DNA of 64,000 nt from Metopolophium dirhodum (lineage: Eukaryota > Arthropoda > Insecta > Hemiptera > Aphididae), in the NCBI RefSeq assembly GCF_019925205.1, contig NC_083565.1:1717001-1781000 (forward strand), read 5' to 3'. Shown one piece after another: positions 1 to 10,933 of the stretch. Made by a program: the position numbers and the translations under genes. The notes beneath the pieces were generated by a model. It saw nothing but the letters and a program-made list of their open reading frames with translations, searched no databases and was not told where the DNA came from. The first letter of the stretch is position 1, and every line of letters begins with the position of its first letter.

Positions 1-1956
1 TATGATGATTTCTTGAGATGTTTAGTATTATATTACACTGAGATCATATCTAAATCAGAACTGCTAAATTTAGTGCAGCCTTTCCTTGGAAAATATTCAG
101 AATTGTTTAGAAGATTTAAAGATTTTATTGGGACCAGTGAAAAAAGTAATAATGCTGCCGCAGTTCCAACGGAAAACAAACTTTGTGGCTTACCACATTT
201 TTCGTTACTCGACCCTGGATCTAATCGTCAAGATAGATCTGCTGGTGATCTACCTACTGATATAGATTACAGCATCTGTAAAAGGTTAGGTGCAAGTTAT
301 TGTGCTGTACCCTCAGATTATCTAACTCCTAAATGTAGCGGTAGGACGAAAATGTGTTATGAAGTACTGAATGACACATGGGTTTCTTTCCCTACGTGGT
401 CTGAAGAATCATCATTTGCTACTAGTCGAAAAACTCAATACGAGGAATACATGCATAGGTGCGAAGATGAAAGATTTGAACTCGATCTCGTAATGGAAGT
501 TAATTTGGCAGCAATATATTGTTTAGAAGAACTAACAAGAAGATTCAATAGAATGACACCAGAAGAACTATCAAAATTTAAAATGGATGACTGTAGTTTT
601 GGTAGTGATACAATTTCAATGACAACTAATAGGCGAGCTATTAAAAGATTATATGGTGATAAGACAACAGATATCCTTGAAGGACTTCAAAAAAATCCAT
701 TAACCGCTGTTCCAATAGTTTTAAAAAGGCTAAAATCCAAAAATGAAGAATGGAAAGTAGCCAGAAATACTTTTAATGAAATATGGAAAAGTCAAAACGA
801 AAAATACTATCTTAAATCATTAGACCATCAAGGTGTTAATTTTAAACAAAGTGACATGAAATTTCTTAGGTCAAAATCGTTACTAAATGAAATTGAAGCT
901 TTATATGATGAACGTAACGAACATAGTGATACTATCACTGGACCTCATATGGTGTTTTCATATATCGATAAATCAATTATAGATGATGCTGCTAATTTGT
1001 TGATACATCACGTCAAGAGACAAGCAAGCATCAATAAAGAAGACAAACAAAAAATAAAATCACTTATTAGAAGGTTCATTCCCGATATGTTTCATCATCC
1101 GAGGCAAGAGTTAAGTGACGATGAACGTGATGGTCAAAATGATTGTTCTAATAATAATTCACCTGAAACAACTAAAGCATCTTTGCGGATTTCCGAAGAA
1201 AAAGATTTACCCGAGCTTAAAATAACAGATAACGATAAATTAAAAGCACCTGAACATTCTAGTACGGAAGAATGTTACACTTTATTTTATGGCAATAATA
1301 ACTGGTATTTGTTCCTCAGACTACATCATATACTATGTGATCGGCTTACTCAAATATATAAAAAAGCCTCACAATTGCTTCATGAAGAATGTATTTACCA
1401 AGTGACTAGGTCAGAGACTGCAGCTTCAAAACTTCATCTCAATCCCAATTCATCAATTCTGTTAGAAGACTATTATCCTGCTCTACTCGATATGATTAAA
1501 AATGTGCTGGATGGCAACATGGATTCAAATACCTATGAAGACACGTTAAGAGAAATGTATGGTATCCACGCATATGTAGGATTTACACTCGATAAGGTTG
1601 TTGTTTATGCTGTTCGTCAGTTGCAGCATTTAGTGTCTGATGAATACTGTCAAGAGTGTTATAATATATTTATAAAAGAAAGTAAAAAGAACGGAACAGG
1701 TGGTCTTTGCAGTACAGCATGTCAAAGAATTGCACAAGAAGCAGCATACCAACGCAGGGCTGAAGCCGCTTTGAGTAACGATAACAATTGCTATAAAATA
1801 TTTGTATACAAATCTAACTGTAAACTAACGTTTGAGTTGCTGGACACTGACACAGATGATAATCAGGACAGTGGTAAATGGACAAGTTTTGATAATGAAC
1901 CACTATCTGAAACTAATGATGATAAACAAGAAGAAAACCAAAGTCCTAAAGATTAA
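1..1956 (+). CDS. Sin3A: SIN3 transcriptional corepressor, 3' part of gene (5' end outside window)
   Basis: Scaffold of the SIN3/HDAC histone-deacetylase complex, which docks repressors through PAH domains and binds HDAC1 and partners; it acts in the nucleus. The frame is open from base 1 and gives 651 residues. Residues about 1-45 (YDDFLRCL, then LVQPFLGKYSELF) are PAH3. Residues about 85-250 (DIDYSICKRLGASYCAVPSD, NDTWVSFPTWSEESSF, TQYEEYMHRCEDERFELD) are the HDAC-interaction domain. Residues about 425-610 (YGNNNWYLFLRLHHILCDRL, EMYGIHAYVGFTLDKVV) are the SIN3 C-terminal conserved region. Two things are odd. There is no intron in almost 2 kb, and the protein ends in an acidic tail about 40 residues after the ELLDTD motif, where animal SIN3 proteins usually continue for roughly 150 residues. 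It may be a duplicated or retroposed paralogue rather than the main SIN3 gene. Confidence 0.9.
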   Translation, partial: YDDFLRCLVLYYTEIISKSELLNLVQPFLGKYSELFRRFKDFIGTSEKSNNAAAVPTENKLCGLPHFSLLDPGSNRQDRSAGDLPTDIDYSICKRLGASYCAVPSDYLTPKCSGRTKMCYEVLNDTWVSFPTWSEESSFATSRKTQYEEYMHRCEDERFELDLVMEVNLAAIYCLEELTRRFNRMTPEELSKFKMDDCSFGSDTISMTTNRRAIKRLYGDKTTDILEGLQKNPLTAVPIVLKRLKSKNEEWKVARNTFNEIWKSQNEKYYLKSLDHQGVNFKQSDMKFLRSKSLLNEIEALYDERNEHSDTITGPHMVFSYIDKSIIDDAANLLIHHVKRQASINKEDKQKIKSLIRRFIPDMFHHPRQELSDDERDGQNDCSNNNSPETTKASLRISEEKDLPELKITDNDKLKAPEHSSTEECYTLFYGNNNWYLFLRLHHILCDRLTQIYKKASQLLHEECIYQVTRSETAASKLHLNPNSSILLEDYYPALLDMIKNVLDGNMDSNTYEDTLREMYGIHAYVGFTLDKVVVYAVRQLQHLVSDEYCQECYNIFIKESKKNGTGGLCSTACQRIAQEAAYQRRAEAALSNDNNCYKIFVYKSNCKLTFELLDTDTDDNQDSGKWTSFDNEPLSETNDDKQEENQSPKD

Positions 1957-2398
1957 ATATTCAGTTTCTAAAAATGATCTAACCTTAAATAACCAAGTAT
2001 TCTATACCTTAATTATTATTTATTATTAATTTTTTACATAAATTGTTTCTACTACAATATGTAGCCTAATTTTTCTTGTTCTGTATTGATTCCAAAGTCT
2101 CGTCTGAACTATTACTTTAAAAGGTAATGTTATTAATAAAATTATACAATTTTGTAACTATGTTGCTAATAATTTTAATTCTGTTTCAGTTTTGTCTTAC
2201 TTTTGTACATAACTATTCATTAACATTTGATGAGAATCAAATAATCCAGTTGCCGCATATTTTTTTTTCATAAAAGTAAGGATATGTTTATTTAATATTT
2301 GTAGTAATTTTTGTAAAAAATGTGTTCACCAGATTTTTAGTTTATTTTTGTCGAGTAGTTTTAGTTCTCAACTATATTTTGTGTAATTGCATTTTTGT

Positions 2399-2404
2399 AA
2401 TAAA
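2399..2404 (+). promoter_or_regulatory. Candidate polyadenylation signal of the SIN3 gene
   Basis: AATAAA about 440 bases after the SIN3 stop, followed at once by further AATAAA-like words. In such AT-rich DNA the hexamer is common, so only its position supports it. Confidence 0.35.
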
Positions 2405-4857
2405 ATAAAATCAATGTATTAACAGTAGTTTTTTTTTGTTTTCCAGAAAAATATTAAATCAATTTCCTTGAAGATTTTGTTGGTTGAATATTCTAGGAAT
2501 AACTAAGGTAATTCAATAAATATTTGAATATGGTACAGAGTTTATTAATACCCCGTCTATCACATAAATAGTAGCAATAGTTATTTATAATCACAAATAA
2601 CCAAAAATTATTTTTATAATCATGTTAAAATCTGTATTTTACTTTCATTAAATCTTCAAATAAGTCTAGTAGAATAGTTTTTCTTGGTAAACCATCTCCT
2701 AAAATAACTTAATATTTTGAATATACCTGATTAATAATTTGAAAGTAAAAGCAACATGTTTCTAGCTCCTTACATCTTGTTAACAATACTTGACATCAGT
2801 TAACGTGAAAAAAATAATAATTTATAATATTACTACTATTTGTTTACTTCTGAAGAAAACTAAAATGTTCATTAAAGCTTTCATTTGGACCCCTTTGAGT
2901 ATTAAACACATTTTATATTATATTAAATATTCTTATATTACTTATTAAATACTGAAGAATACATAACATTAAAAAAACCCATATTATTTGAATTATCAAA
3001 ATAACCTATTTGAACCTATATAATATAAAGTTAAACTAATAAATTTAATTTTTTCAGCAAACCAATTACCATTCATTCTCGCAACACTGGACAATGGTTT
3101 TATATTCTACATTATAAACTCTGAAAAACATTGATTTGTACATTTTTACTATTGTTTAAAAAATTAATATTATGTATAGAAAAGCTGTATTTATGTATAT
3201 TTTTTTATTTTACTTATTCTGTAGAAAAATAGATAAATATTTTAATCAGTTACCAATGGATGTTTTTTTAGAACACCAATAGGAACAATTGTGAAAATTG
3301 TGAAATTAAATTTCACTATTAGAACAAATAACCAATTTTATTAAGAATCTATACTTTAAACTGTGAATGTAGGAACGTAGAATAAAATAAATTATAGTTT
3401 TAAATTTAATATTATGCAGCAATAGCAAATCATGTTCAAATATGGGTTCTTCCATTGTGCATAGGTTTTTTTAAATCTGTAAACAAAAAATGTGTAATTA
3501 TTTTGTTACAATTTTTTGTATTTATAACCTATAATGGTGTAAATAATTTATATATTTTTCATTATAAATAATTTCTTAACGTGTAGAAATGATTGAATTG
3601 ATAATTGTACTATACATGCCATAGAAATGTTAATATTTATTTAATAAATAGGAAAATATTTTTTAGAGAGTAGTATTTTTAATGATTTTTAAATTAGGCA
3701 TGAAAATTTAAAATATATCTATATGAAATATGAAATATGAATAAAAATGTCAATAAAATTGCCATTTACTGAATTGATTTCCTTGGTTGCTTGTAAGTTG
3801 TAATATGTTTATTACAGTTTTTTTTTTTTAATTTTAATTGAATTGTTTGCATTATATTTTTTTTATTTTTAGTTTGTTTATATATTATATATCGATTAAT
3901 TTATTTGGAATGAATTAATTAAAGTTTTATTTTATACTTTTTGATTTTACTTTTATACTTTACCTTAATTCTTGTAAAACAATGAAACATCTTGTGAATA
4001 TTATGAAATATTAATTTGGCAAAAATGTATTTTAATGAGTTTTATATACAGTTTACATTGAAGTTACTTTAAAAACAATTTTAATAATATGAAACTAAAG
4101 AAACATTTTTAATTAATTCCTACTTTACCCATAAATACCAATAGGTACTTAATAAAGGCTGAAAATGGGTTAATAAAGACTGGTTTTAAATTGTTAAACT
4201 TATGTACAACATAAATAAAAAATAAAAATTTTTCAATGATCTAAACAAGTAAACATATTACTATAAGTATTTTTTATTGATATTAGCATTTAGCAATAAG
4301 CAAAATACATATTATATTCTTTATACTATTTCGTATTTATACAACTTGTATTCAGTATTGTATTTTAACTATTCTTTTTTTCTAAAGCAATCAAGTAGGT
4401 ACCACAAAATAAAAAATAAATAGTAGTATGGTACTTAATTCATAATTTATTAAGTGTTCTATTTAAATTTAAACCAATATTCATAGTCTTTCTTGGGTCT
4501 CAACACTGAAACATAATTTAAGATTTAAAGAATTCATTTTGTATCATTTATAAATAAAACAGTCAACAGAGTACAGGCCACAATATTCAATACAGCCATT
4601 GTCCATCCAATAGGCGAAAGGGAAATGATAACTTTTACTGACATTTTTTTAAAGTAGAAAATTAACTTTTTATTCAAAACTATTTATGAATAATTAAAGT
4701 AAATTTTATATTTTTATATAAAACATAAGAAATATAAGATTTGAAAAGAATTGATATTTGTAATGATAAAAATTACTTATAAAAATGAGGCATCCAGCCT
4801 TCATATTGTCAACTATGTTATCATTTCAAAATTGTGAAACTATGTAAAATGTAAATT

Positions 4858-4970
4858 TATCAATAAGTAGAATTTTAACTGTACAAAATAATATGTATTT
4901 ATCACTCATCAAAAGGTAGAATTTTAATTGTACAAATGTATTTATAACTTATCAATAATCTAAATTATAT
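4858..4970. repeat. Short imperfect tandem duplication
   Basis: Two adjacent copies of a unit reading roughly TCAAWARGTAGAATTTTAAY followed by TGTACAAA and TATTTAT. The unit is about 50 bp and a third start is visible at the right edge. No function is evident. Confidence 0.5.
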
Positions 4971-5990
4971 TTTATAATATGTCCATACAAATCATTTAAT
5001 ATGTACGACACTATTAAATTTGTTGTTTATTGTTAAATGTTGTTTTTGTAAATTTGTATTTTGACCTGCGTTTATTTTTTTTAAATGATTCCATCTGTGA
5101 AATTACAAACACAAACACTGACAATTTTCATTATTTCAAATGGAAAAGGATTGAGGATCATTACTTTACTTGATTCTTGGCACAGAACTGCAAAAGTGCA
5201 ATCAAATAGGTATTAAAAATAATAATATTAATTATTAACTATTTCGTATTGAATTTTTAAATTTCGAACATGGACTCATGTGCGTTACGCCATCAATCAT
5301 CATAGTGTTCTGAAATTATAATTAATCAACAGTCAGTATTCACTACCCACTGTCCAGTATTTCCATAAAACATGTTCTATGATATTCCTACAGATGCATA
5401 GAAATTTTTTTAAGTCCATTCTATACTTCTGTGGGTATTTCAGAACCACGGTCCGTTCTACCTTCTATGGTCTCACCGAAAGGCAATCATTATTCATTAA
5501 TCCGTTTGCAGGTGACTGGTGAAGTGAATGCCATTAATCATTATTATCTAATCTATTTTCTATAATCACAATTGTCAATTGTCATAATATACCTCATAAA
5601 AAATACGGCAATGGTAAGCTACTAATCTAGACATTCAACTAAGTCAGTAACTAATCTACCCATCTAGGCATTCAACTATTCAAGGCATTTGTAAAACTGT
5701 TTTCCGTACGATCGTACGTCCTGTTCTGTATTAGACATGATTAGTGATTACATGAAATTATTATTTGTTTGAGGAATTCGAATCTCGTTATAATTATAAT
5801 ATAAATTGATTACAAAAATGATCACGTGCGTTTTAAGCGATAAAAAAAATGACTGTGAAAAAATTATTGTACTGCGACACTCACTGTATGATTTACAGGT
5901 TAGAATGCCATGTACAAATATTTTTTTTCTCCCATGAGCATCAAAGCATCCCCGGCCCCCATCACATCTATCGACGATTAATTTTCACGT

Positions 5991-6000
5991 CTTTTCACTC
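5991..6000 (+). promoter_or_regulatory. Candidate TOP-type transcription start of RpL22
   Basis: CTTTTCACTC lies 96 bases before the start codon. Ribosomal protein mRNAs of animals typically begin at a C inside a pyrimidine tract (5' TOP), which places translation under TOR/LARP1 control. No TATA box sits at the right distance. The exact start is inferred. Confidence 0.4.
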
Positions 6001-6086
6001 TCTGTTCGTGATACTCGACCACGTTATTTAGCGAGTGTTGAATTATTTGTAGATTTTTGTATTTCTAGTTAATATTCTAATTTCAA

Positions 6087-9000
6087 ATGGCTCCCGCTGC
6101 AAAACAGGTAAAGTGTTTATTATTATATTTTATATTCTCTGTAGATTGTAAATGTAATTTGTGATACAACTACTAAAGTACTTGTGTCTCATTTATGACT
6201 GTTTGTCATGTACTCGTGTTTAGTACTGGGCATGTGTTCTTTTTGTACTGTCTTTAGTTAAATTATAATCTTTTTTAATTTAAACTTATTATAATTAATA
6301 ACTTAAAATGATAACCTTATTTCAAAATAATTATAAGGATTCAATTTTTAGCCAAAAGCCGCTGGTGGTGAAAAAAAGCCTGCGGCCAAAAAGCCGCAGG
6401 CTCAACAACCTGCCAAGGCCAAACAGGAAGCACCTAAGCCAAAAGCTGAACCTAAGGCTCAGCCCAAGAAACCTGAACCGGTAGTCGAACCAAAACAACA
6501 ACCGAAAAAGGACACCAAACAACAAGCTCCCAAAGCTCAACCTGCCCAAGAAAAGAAACCAGCTAAGGAACAACCTAAAAAAGAAACTGTAATTATTTTC
6601 ATTATTATTTATTTGCAATCAAAATTTTAAATTTTAAATTACCTTTTTTTAAGGCACCTGCACCTAAGAAGGTTGCACCAAAGGGAAGCCAGGACAGTAA
6701 GAAGCCTGCTCCACAGCAACCGTCTAAGGCTAATGCTAAAGCTGAACCAGCTAAGGAAAAACCCAAAGCTGCCAAAGCTGATCCTAAAGCTAAAAAAGCA
6801 GAACCAGTGAAAGCTAAAGAGCCTGAAGTAAAACAAACTAAGAAGGCTCAACAACAAGCAGCACCGCCAACCAAGGGTAAGAAAGAAGATCCTAAAAAGG
6901 TAAAGGAAGAACCGAAGGCCAAGGCAGCTAAGCGTCCGGCTGAAGAAGTTCCTAAAGCCGTCAAAAAAGAAAAGAAAGAACCAGTAAAAGCAGAAAAGAA
7001 ACCTGAACCAGCTAAAGCTGCCAAAAAAGAATCCGAAGCTACCAAGAAAACTCCAGCTGCTGCTGCCAAGAAAGCAGTTGAAAAGAAATCTACTACCGAT
7101 CAGAAACCAGTTGAGAAAAAAACAGTTGCTGCTACTACTGCTGCTGCTCCAGCCAAAAAACCTTTGACTGCAGCCGTAACCGTCAAGAAGACAGTAGCTG
7201 CTCCAACCTTAAAGAAAGCACCAGGTGCACCCAAAAAGATTGCTTTAACTAAAAAAGCAAACACTGTACAGAAGAAACCTAAGGCAACATTGAGGGGTAA
7301 AGGAACTGCTTTGAAAAAGAAGAAGGAAACTAGAAAGATGACAATCGATTGTACTCATCCAGTGGAAGACAGTATTATGGATGTTACTAACTTTGTAAGG
7401 CTAAATTAAACTGACTACTATACTCTGTTCCATAAGAGAACATGCCGGTTCAGTGCCCCCCCCCCCCCCCCCAACGCTTAGCTACTGAAATCATTTCCCC
7501 ATGGGGCTATAGCTGGGTGTTGCGTGGGAGGAATCAGTTTTGGTCGGCACGCGGCATGATCGCTCGTGGGACAAAGTAGTTATATTATATAGCAAAGTAT
7601 ATAATTAAGATTTTTTGTTTATAACTATTATATTATAAAATTAATGTTCGTTTACAGGAAAAGTTCCTCCAAGAACGAATGAAGTATAATGGAAAAACAA
7701 ATAACTTTGGTAATGTTATCTCTTTAGAAAAGACAAAAACAAAAATTATTGTCAATTCTGATGTACCTTTCACCAAGAGGTGTGTAAAACAATCATATTA
7801 TTGTCTTTTACATATTTTTACAGTTGAGCATTATTTAATGTAGTATTATAATTCCAGATACTTAAAATATTTAACAAAGAAATACTTGAAGAAGAATAAT
7901 TTGAGAGATTGGTTGAGGGTAGTCCGTAGTGGACCAGACAGCTATGAACTCAGATACTTCCAGGTACACAATTTTGATTTAATTTGGATAGTATTTATAA
8001 TAAAATTATGTTATAAAGAAAGTAAAGTTAGTTAATTCAATTAATAAATTATCTGTGCTGTATATTAGTTACAATAATGATTAACATTTAGAGCGTGTGA
8101 CATTTTACAAACATACAACTTAGAACAATAATTGTGTTGTTAGTTATAAATATAATATTCCAGTAACTAGACCTATTATTTTAAAGTGAGAATATTATAT
8201 GTATCGTAGCAGCTTTAGATTCTGAGCGGAGCGATGAATATATTGATTGTTCAATGATGTGGTTTTTTTTTGTGTTATCACCAATGCATAGATTTTCTTC
8301 ATCAGTATATTTCTTGTAGGAAAGTGAATCTAGTTGGTACTTTGGGAGATCAAAAGTAAAAATTCCTAATAGTTTTCAAAACTGGAATTTTTACGCAGCA
8401 TAGGTTTGATTTTTGGCATAACTCTAATGATTAATGTTAAAATAATTGGCAAATTTTCATAATTTTGTTTTAAATCTAAGATCCAAAAAAAAATTTACAT
8501 TTAAGTCAAATTAAATTTTTATAAGCATTTGAAGTTTGTTTTTTTTCAAGATTGAATATTTTGATTTCCCATGTTTCTAGCGATTTTGTTGTAATTTAAA
8601 AACGAATAACTAGATACATAAAAAAATTTCATTGAATGTTTATATTCTTATTTTCTATACACAATACAATTTTGAAAATATTTTGATTTGTTTTTACAGA
8701 CAATTTAAAATTCAATTTTTAGTTTTTTTTTCTATAAATATCAATTAAATTTTATTTATTGGGCCGAAAAGCATGAAAATTGATTACAAGGCTCCTCCTG
8801 ATATATTGTTACAATAGCAGTTTAAAAATACAAAGGCACAAATTTTTGTTTTATGCATTTAAAGTTCGATTTTTGAATTAATATTAGTAAGTCAGTCAAC
8901 AACCACTGACCGACTTTGCTAAGAATCGTTTTTTTTTATACAATGAAATTAGGTCATTGAATTCAAATCTAACACTATCTATGACTGTAACCTACTATAC

Positions 9001-10869
9001 AGCAGGTCAACACTCACTTGCCCGCCTTTTTTTCTTTTTTTAATTTTAACTTTAATGAGTGATGTACATTTTTATACTTCTCATAGTTATTAGTTCATTA
9101 CTTAAAAATTATATAATTAAGAAAAAAATTGATGAACAAACACAAATAATTTCTTGATTTTAAATTTTAAAATATGTTAATTAACTGTAATTTTCAAAGT
9201 AACAACCCAAAATGGATTCTGCTAAATATGAATTTGGTATGTTCTACGTTTGTACATCCTTAAAAATGACAATACTGGTTGTTCTTGGTTATGACTATAA
9301 ATCCATATACATCATAACTCTGAATTTCAATGGTCGGCTGTTGTTTTATTTTTTTTGCACTTAATTAATAGTATGTTTTCAATGTAAAAATATCAATTTC
9401 TATATTTTGCAATGCGGACACTATATAGACTCTTAAATTAATTTTTGTAAAAAAAACACCACTACGTAAAAACAATGTATATTGTACAAATTACACACAA
9501 GTGCAATAAATACTATATGATAACAGTGGTTTTTGATGTTAAATTACTTATTAGAAAATATAGTATATATTTATATTGTCTATACAGTGTAATTTAACAG
9601 CACCCATATTACAAATTTGTCATAGGTCATTCATTTACAACAACAAACATAAATTCATACAGATTATATTTTTACTTACCTATGCTGGTTCATAAACCCG
9701 TTTTAGTATTATTCTTTAATAATTTTATACCGTTTATCTTAGGCGTTAATTACTATATTTTTTTTATAATATTAGTTTCTTCTAATTTACTTGTGAAATA
9801 TAGTTAAATATTAATGATAAATGATAATATATAAACCAAGGCTTTTATATTTGATATCGGTAATTATACTAAGGGCCAGTTTTACCATCTATGGTTAAAC
9901 TTTGATTACGCTTAATTAGCTGATAACCAATATTTAACTGGGCGAATTCGGCCAATTAAATTCTGGTTAATTTTAATCGAGGATGGTATAACTGGCCCTA
10001 ATAATGAAAGTCTTGTAGGTATCTTCCTATTTATATTTTATTTAACCATACTGTTAAAATTGTATGAATAATGTTAACATAACTTTCTACTCAGGCTTCT
10101 ATATTTGAAATAATATAAAATAAACCTTATAGGTAAAATTAGCTGTTTGATATTCAATATAATCACAATAATCTATTAATAATGAAATATTGAATAAAAA
10201 TCTATACTGTATTATGGCATTATGCATGCTACGCCTGTATTTGTTGACTTCATCTTGCAACTGTTTAATATGGCAATTTTACACCATGATGTTTCGTTAG
10301 CTTAAGAATTAGAATCTCTTTTCTACAATAATTCAGTTTTTAGTATGTTGTACACATTTTTAAGTGGCACTATTCAATTGTATATACTCAAAACTTGCTA
10401 AAAAAATTAGTTATTGTAAAAATCCGACATACGTATATAAATAACGTATATAATGTTCTTATTATTAAGCCATTAAGTTTCATAAATAGGTAGAGCACTA
10501 AGTTTTTAAAATAACTCAATGTTAACCTATGCCATGTTATGCAAACACTTGTAAGATGGAGTCAGAAAAAATGCGGTTGTGGTGTTCTCTTAAATTAACT
10601 CGTGTCTAAGAAAGTTTTATTAATCAAATTTGAACAGTTTGGGTTTGGTACATTTTTTCTTACATTTTTAAAATGTATACATTAAAAATTATAATGCATT
10701 TTCATAATTATGAGTAACCTTGTCTCATTATAAATTGAAAATTTACAATCTGGAGATGATTAAATTGGTCTATAATAGTTTCTATCATTTTCCAATCAAT
10801 TAATTTGTAAAATGTTTGTTATAGATCAATAATGCTGAAGATGATGACGAAGAGGACAATGCTGATTAA
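6087..10869 (+). CDS. RpL22: Ribosomal protein eL22 (RpL22) with long N-terminal extension, six exons
   Basis: Component of the large cytosolic ribosomal subunit. Coding exons are 6087-6107, 6352-6588, 6654-7394, 7658-7779, 7858-7963 and 10825-10869, all with GT-AG junctions and consistent phase, giving 423 residues. Exon 1 encodes MAPAAKQ. Exons 2-3 are almost wholly Lys, Ala, Pro, Glu and Gln, resembling histone H1. The conserved eL22 fold starts at about residue 314 (KMTIDCTHPVEDSIMDV) and continues through KYLKYLTKKYLKKNNLRDWL, VVRSGPDSYELRYF and an acidic tail DDDEEDNAD. Drosophila RpL22 also has such an extension, but about half as long from memory. Intron 3 contains a run of 17 C; intron 5 is 2.9 kb and carries transposons. 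The splice model is my reading. Confidence 0.95.
7456..7472. repeat. Poly-C tract in RpL22 intron 3
   Basis: A run of 17 C in otherwise AT-rich intron. Similar G/C runs occur at about 14727 and 25320 and inside the MITE at 26344; several of these sit beside transposon ends. Confidence 0.8.
8214..9026 (-). repeat. Dispersed repeat family, copy A (reverse orientation)
   Basis: Read on the minus strand it begins near GCGGGCAAGTGAGTG, passes CTGCTGTATAGTAGGTTAC and GATTTGAATTCAATG, and ends at CGCTCCGCTCAGAATCTAAA. The same landmarks in the same order occur at 41249, 44316 and 63235. It has no long ORF, so it is non-autonomous or a decayed element. Confidence 0.8.
9873..9998. mobile_element. 126-bp MITE, PIF/Harbinger-like
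   Basis: The terminal inverted repeats are GGGCCAGTTTTACCATC at the left and, read on the minus strand, GGGCCAGTTATACCATC at the right. The element is flanked on both sides by TAA (9870-9872 and 9999-10001), the 3-bp duplication typical of PIF/Harbinger elements. It has no coding capacity. Confidence 0.75.
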
Positions 10870-10927
10870 AGATCGAAAACAAATTTTATTTTTAATTGTT
10901 TGACTCCTTGTACATCATCTTATTAAT

Positions 10928-10933
10928 AATAAA
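10928..10933 (+). promoter_or_regulatory. Candidate polyadenylation signal of RpL22
   Basis: AATAAA 59 bases after the RpL22 stop codon, a normal distance for a ribosomal protein gene; A-rich sequence follows. Confidence 0.55.

Larger units (their letters stand above)
1957..5986. other. SIN3 3'UTR and AT-rich spacer up to RpL22
   Basis: No coding region is supported here. It holds the probable SIN3 3'UTR and then very AT-rich DNA with long T and A runs. A short imperfect tandem duplication (about 50-55 bp unit, containing GTAGAATTTTAAYTGTAC) lies at about 4858-4970. A 14-bp perfect palindrome, CGTACGATCGTACG, is at 5705-5718 in the upstream region of RpL22. Confidence 0.6.
7964..10824. other. 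RpL22 intron 5 (2.9 kb), transposon-bearing
   Basis: The last intron separates the eL22 core from a 14-codon acidic final exon. It holds a full copy of the GATTCTGAGCGG dispersed repeat, a 126-bp Harbinger-like MITE and, at about 10215-10600, two weakly similar segments in opposite orientation (TTGYAAGATGRAGTCA), possibly an old foldback element. The rest is AT-rich with no coding signal. Confidence 0.7.

Noticed and set aside
6331..7069. Minus-strand frames opposite RpL22 exons 2 and 3
   Set aside because: They are antisense readings of low-complexity Lys/Ala/Pro codons, giving Leu/Phe- or Ala/Ser-rich nonsense.
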